Part shown: piece after piece, positions 5,804 to 7,314 of the stretch
Position numbering within the stretch: position 1 is the first letter of the stretch
How the letters are laid out: each line of letters begins with the position of its first letter
DNA from: Cytophagaceae bacterium
Lineage (GTDB): Bacteria; Bacteroidota; Bacteroidia; Cytophagales; Spirosomataceae
Assembly: GCA_947459055.1 (NCBI GenBank)
Contig: CANHCG010000082.1
Span: 1 to 7,314 of the forward strand
Direction: 5' to 3'
DNA length: 7,314 bases
Translations under genes and position numbers: made by a program
Notes under the pieces: model-generated
Databases searched by the model: none
Seen by the model: only the letters and a program-made list of their open reading frames with translations
Told to the model about the DNA's origin: nothing

Positions 5804-7123
5804 ATGAATAAGGCTTGGCGTTCAGAGCGAAAAAGTAATTCCTTGAGTGAGGTATTTGCGAGCATTCCTGTTCCGGAAGGAAATGGGTTTTGGCGTAATT
5901 TGCGTGCTTTTTTGGGTCCAGGATTTATGGTGGCAGTGGGCTATATGGATCCGGGCAATTGGGCCACGGACTTAGCTGGGGGCGCACAGTTTGGTTATAC
6001 TTTATTGTCGGTGGTTTTAATCTCAAGTTTATTTGCGATTTTACTACAACATTTGGCGCTTAAATTGGGCGTGGCTACGGGTCGTGATTTAGCTCAGGCC
6101 TGTGGGGATGCCTTCTCCAAACCGGTGGCCATTTTCTTGTGGTTTATTTGTGAATTAGCCATTGCTGCCTGTGATTTGGCGGAGGTGATTGGCTCGGCCT
6201 TAGCTTTACATTTGTTATTTGGAATTCCTATTTTGACGGGTATTCTGATTACAATTTTGGATGTATTTTTAATCTTATTTTTCCAAAAAAAGGGCTTTCG
6301 GGTTTTAGAATCAATTGTTCTTTCTTTGTTAATCGTTATTGTCTTGTGTTTTGCGTACGAATTATTGCTTTCTAAGCCTGATATTTCAGGGGTTTTAGGG
6401 GGATTAATTCCTCAGCCGAGCATCTTTACGGATCCTAATCAATTGTATGTTGCCATTGGTATTTTAGGGGCTACGGTTATGCCGCATAATTTGTATTTGC
6501 ATTCAAGCATTGTTCAAACGCGGGCCTTTGCCAGTACGGATGTTGATCGAAAAAAGGCGATTAAATTTGCCACTTGGGATTCTACCATTTCCTTGAGTTT
6601 AGCCTTTTTTATCAATGCCGGCATTTTGATATTAGCTGCCTCGGCTTTTCATTTGAGTGGAAACGCACATGTAGCGGATATTCGGGATGCGTATCAATTA
6701 TTAGATCCTGTGCTAGGTAGTAAATTAGCCAGCGCCTTATTTGCGATTGCTTTACTTGCATCTGGCCAAAATGCAACCTTAACAGGAACCCTGGCCGGTC
6801 AAATTGTGATGGAAGGATTTTTGGACTGGAGGATAGCCCCTTGGTTACGGCGTCTAATCACCCGCTTGTTGGCCATCGTCCCTGCTTTTTTTATTACTTG
6901 GTGGTATGGGGAAAGTAAGATTGGGGAACTACTGATTTTTTCGCAGGTAGTGTTGTCGATGCAATTAAGTTTCGCCGTTATTCCCCTCGTTTGGTTTACG
7001 AGTGATAAACAAAAGATGGGTCCATTTGTGAATGCCCCTTGGTTGAAATGGAGCGCCTGGATTATCAGTGCGATTATTTTAAGCTTAAATCTGTATTTAT
7101 TGGCTCAAATTCTCGGAGGCTAA
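5804..7123 (+). CDS. mntH: Nramp-family divalent metal transporter MntH (proton-coupled Mn2+ uptake)
   Basis: MntH imports Mn(II), and to a lesser extent other divalent metals, across the inner membrane with protons. The 439-residue product has the hydrophobic pattern of an 11-helix Nramp protein. Helix 1 holds [11 protein letters not shown], with metal ligands D49 and N52. Helix 6 holds [12 protein letters not shown], with A223 and M226 completing the site; the Met marks transition-metal selectivity. H228 and H233 match the conserved helix 6 histidines. Helix 3 carries E117, D124 and E127, and helix 6b is followed by R240, matching the proton-path residues described in Deinococcus Nramp. The N-terminal [11 protein letters not shown] stretch is typical of the bacterial MntH clade. 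I chose ATG 5804. An in-frame TTG at 5783 would add seven residues (first translated as Met, then VACLRH), but it sits inside the -7 box. The gene diverges from mntR, so repression under Mn sufficiency is expected. Its TAA interlocks with the stop of the convergent ribD-like gene. Confidence 0.95.
   Translation: MNKAWRSERKSNSLSEVFASIPVPEGNGFWRNLRAFLGPGFMVAVGYMDPGNWATDLAGGAQFGYTLLSVVLISSLFAILLQHLALKLGVATGRDLAQACGDAFSKPVAIFLWFICELAIAACDLAEVIGSALALHLLFGIPILTGILITILDVFLILFFQKKGFRVLESIVLSLLIVIVLCFAYELLLSKPDISGVLGGLIPQPSIFTDPNQLYVAIGILGATVMPHNLYLHSSIVQTRAFASTDVDRKKAIKFATWDSTISLSLAFFINAGILILAASAFHLSGNAHVADIRDAYQLLDPVLGSKLASALFAIALLASGQNATLTGTLAGQIVMEGFLDWRIAPWLRRLITRLLAIVPAFFITWWYGESKIGELLIFSQVVLSMQLSFAVIPLVWFTSDKQKMGPFVNAPWLKWSAWIISAIILSLNLYLLAQILGG
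7120..7123. other. Interlocked stop codons of convergent mntH and ribD-like gene (CTAA)
   Basis: CTAA gives TAA to mntH (+, 7121-7123) and TAG to the opposing gene (-, 7122-7120). The genes overlap by 4 bases, the same geometry as at 5022-5025, so no intergenic terminator can exist here either. Confidence 0.9.
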
Positions 7124-7314
7124 ATTCCCTGAAACCATACATTATCTAGCCCCGTTTTCCATTTTTTTTCAAAAGTAATCCCATTTAACACAGGTGCAGG
7201 AATTCCCTGGCCTATCCGCTCCATTTTTTCTATTTTCCAAATTTCATCCAATAGCCCAGCCTGAAAAAATCCTTCAGCTGTTTTACTTCCTCCTTCAACC
7301 AAAATGGAATGTAT
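7120..7314 (-). CDS. ribD: RibD-type riboflavin biosynthesis reductase, C-terminal end (partial, 5' end outside window)
   Basis: The - strand frame is open from the window edge to a TAG at 7122-7120 and encodes 64 residues beginning [12 protein letters not shown]. The LVEGGSKT...F...GLLDEI pattern is the C-terminal signature of the RibD_C reductase fold, where VEGG lines the NADPH site. It is followed by a [11 protein letters not shown] segment like the family's G..AP motif. The reductase reduces the ribosyl group of the pyrimidine intermediate in the second RibD step of riboflavin synthesis. Apparent starts inside the window (TTG at 7302) are not real because the frame and the homology continue upstream. 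Whether the deaminase domain is fused, as in bifunctional RibD, cannot be seen here. A stand-alone RibD_C/dihydrofolate-reductase-like protein is the alternative. Confidence 0.8.
   Translation of the reverse strand: MHSILVEGGSKTAEGFFQAGLLDEIWKIEKMERIGQGIPAPVLNGITFEKKWKTGLDNVWFQGI

Overview
The window looks like ordinary chromosome from a member of the Bacteroidota, possibly the Cytophagales. The lineage is inferred from four signs. A cell-wall amidase is followed directly by an MCE/MlaD-type protein. Shine-Dalgarno sequences are absent before the start codons. TAnnTTTG -7 boxes lie upstream of two genes. The SNF2 helicase and the DtxR-type regulator have the protein style of that phylum. The DNA is moderately AT-rich and I see no mobile element, tRNA, rRNA or CRISPR array.

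Layout, left to right. (1) Positions 1-1999 on the + strand hold a tight cluster: the 3' end of an N-acetylmuramoyl-L-alanine amidase, an MCE/MlaD-family lipid-transport protein, and prmA (ribosomal protein L11 methyltransferase). The gaps are only 6 and 8 bases, so they are probably co-transcribed. (2) An 83-base spacer carries a hairpin and a TAnnTTTG box and leads into a 980-residue SNF2-family ATPase on the + strand. (3) A manganese homeostasis pair follows. A DtxR/MntR-type metalloregulator (- strand) and an Nramp/MntH Mn(II) transporter (+ strand) diverge from a 122-base intergenic region, which holds a near-consensus Bacteroidota promoter and several inverted repeats placed like repressor operators. 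(4) The window ends in the 3' end of a RibD-type riboflavin biosynthesis gene on the - strand.

How they work together: the one clear regulatory unit is mntR-mntH. When Mn(II) is plentiful the regulator should bind the dyads over the mntH promoter and shut off uptake. The gene packing is notable. Both convergent junctions (SNF2/mntR and mntH/ribD) overlap by exactly 4 bases, through CTAG and CTAA, with the stop codons interlocked. This leaves no non-coding room for terminators and makes antisense read-through likely. I did not find a clearly novel multi-gene system. The points most worth checking are the operator architecture, the mixed metal-site residues of the regulator, the overlapping convergent ends and the poorly characterised N-terminal half of the SNF2 protein.
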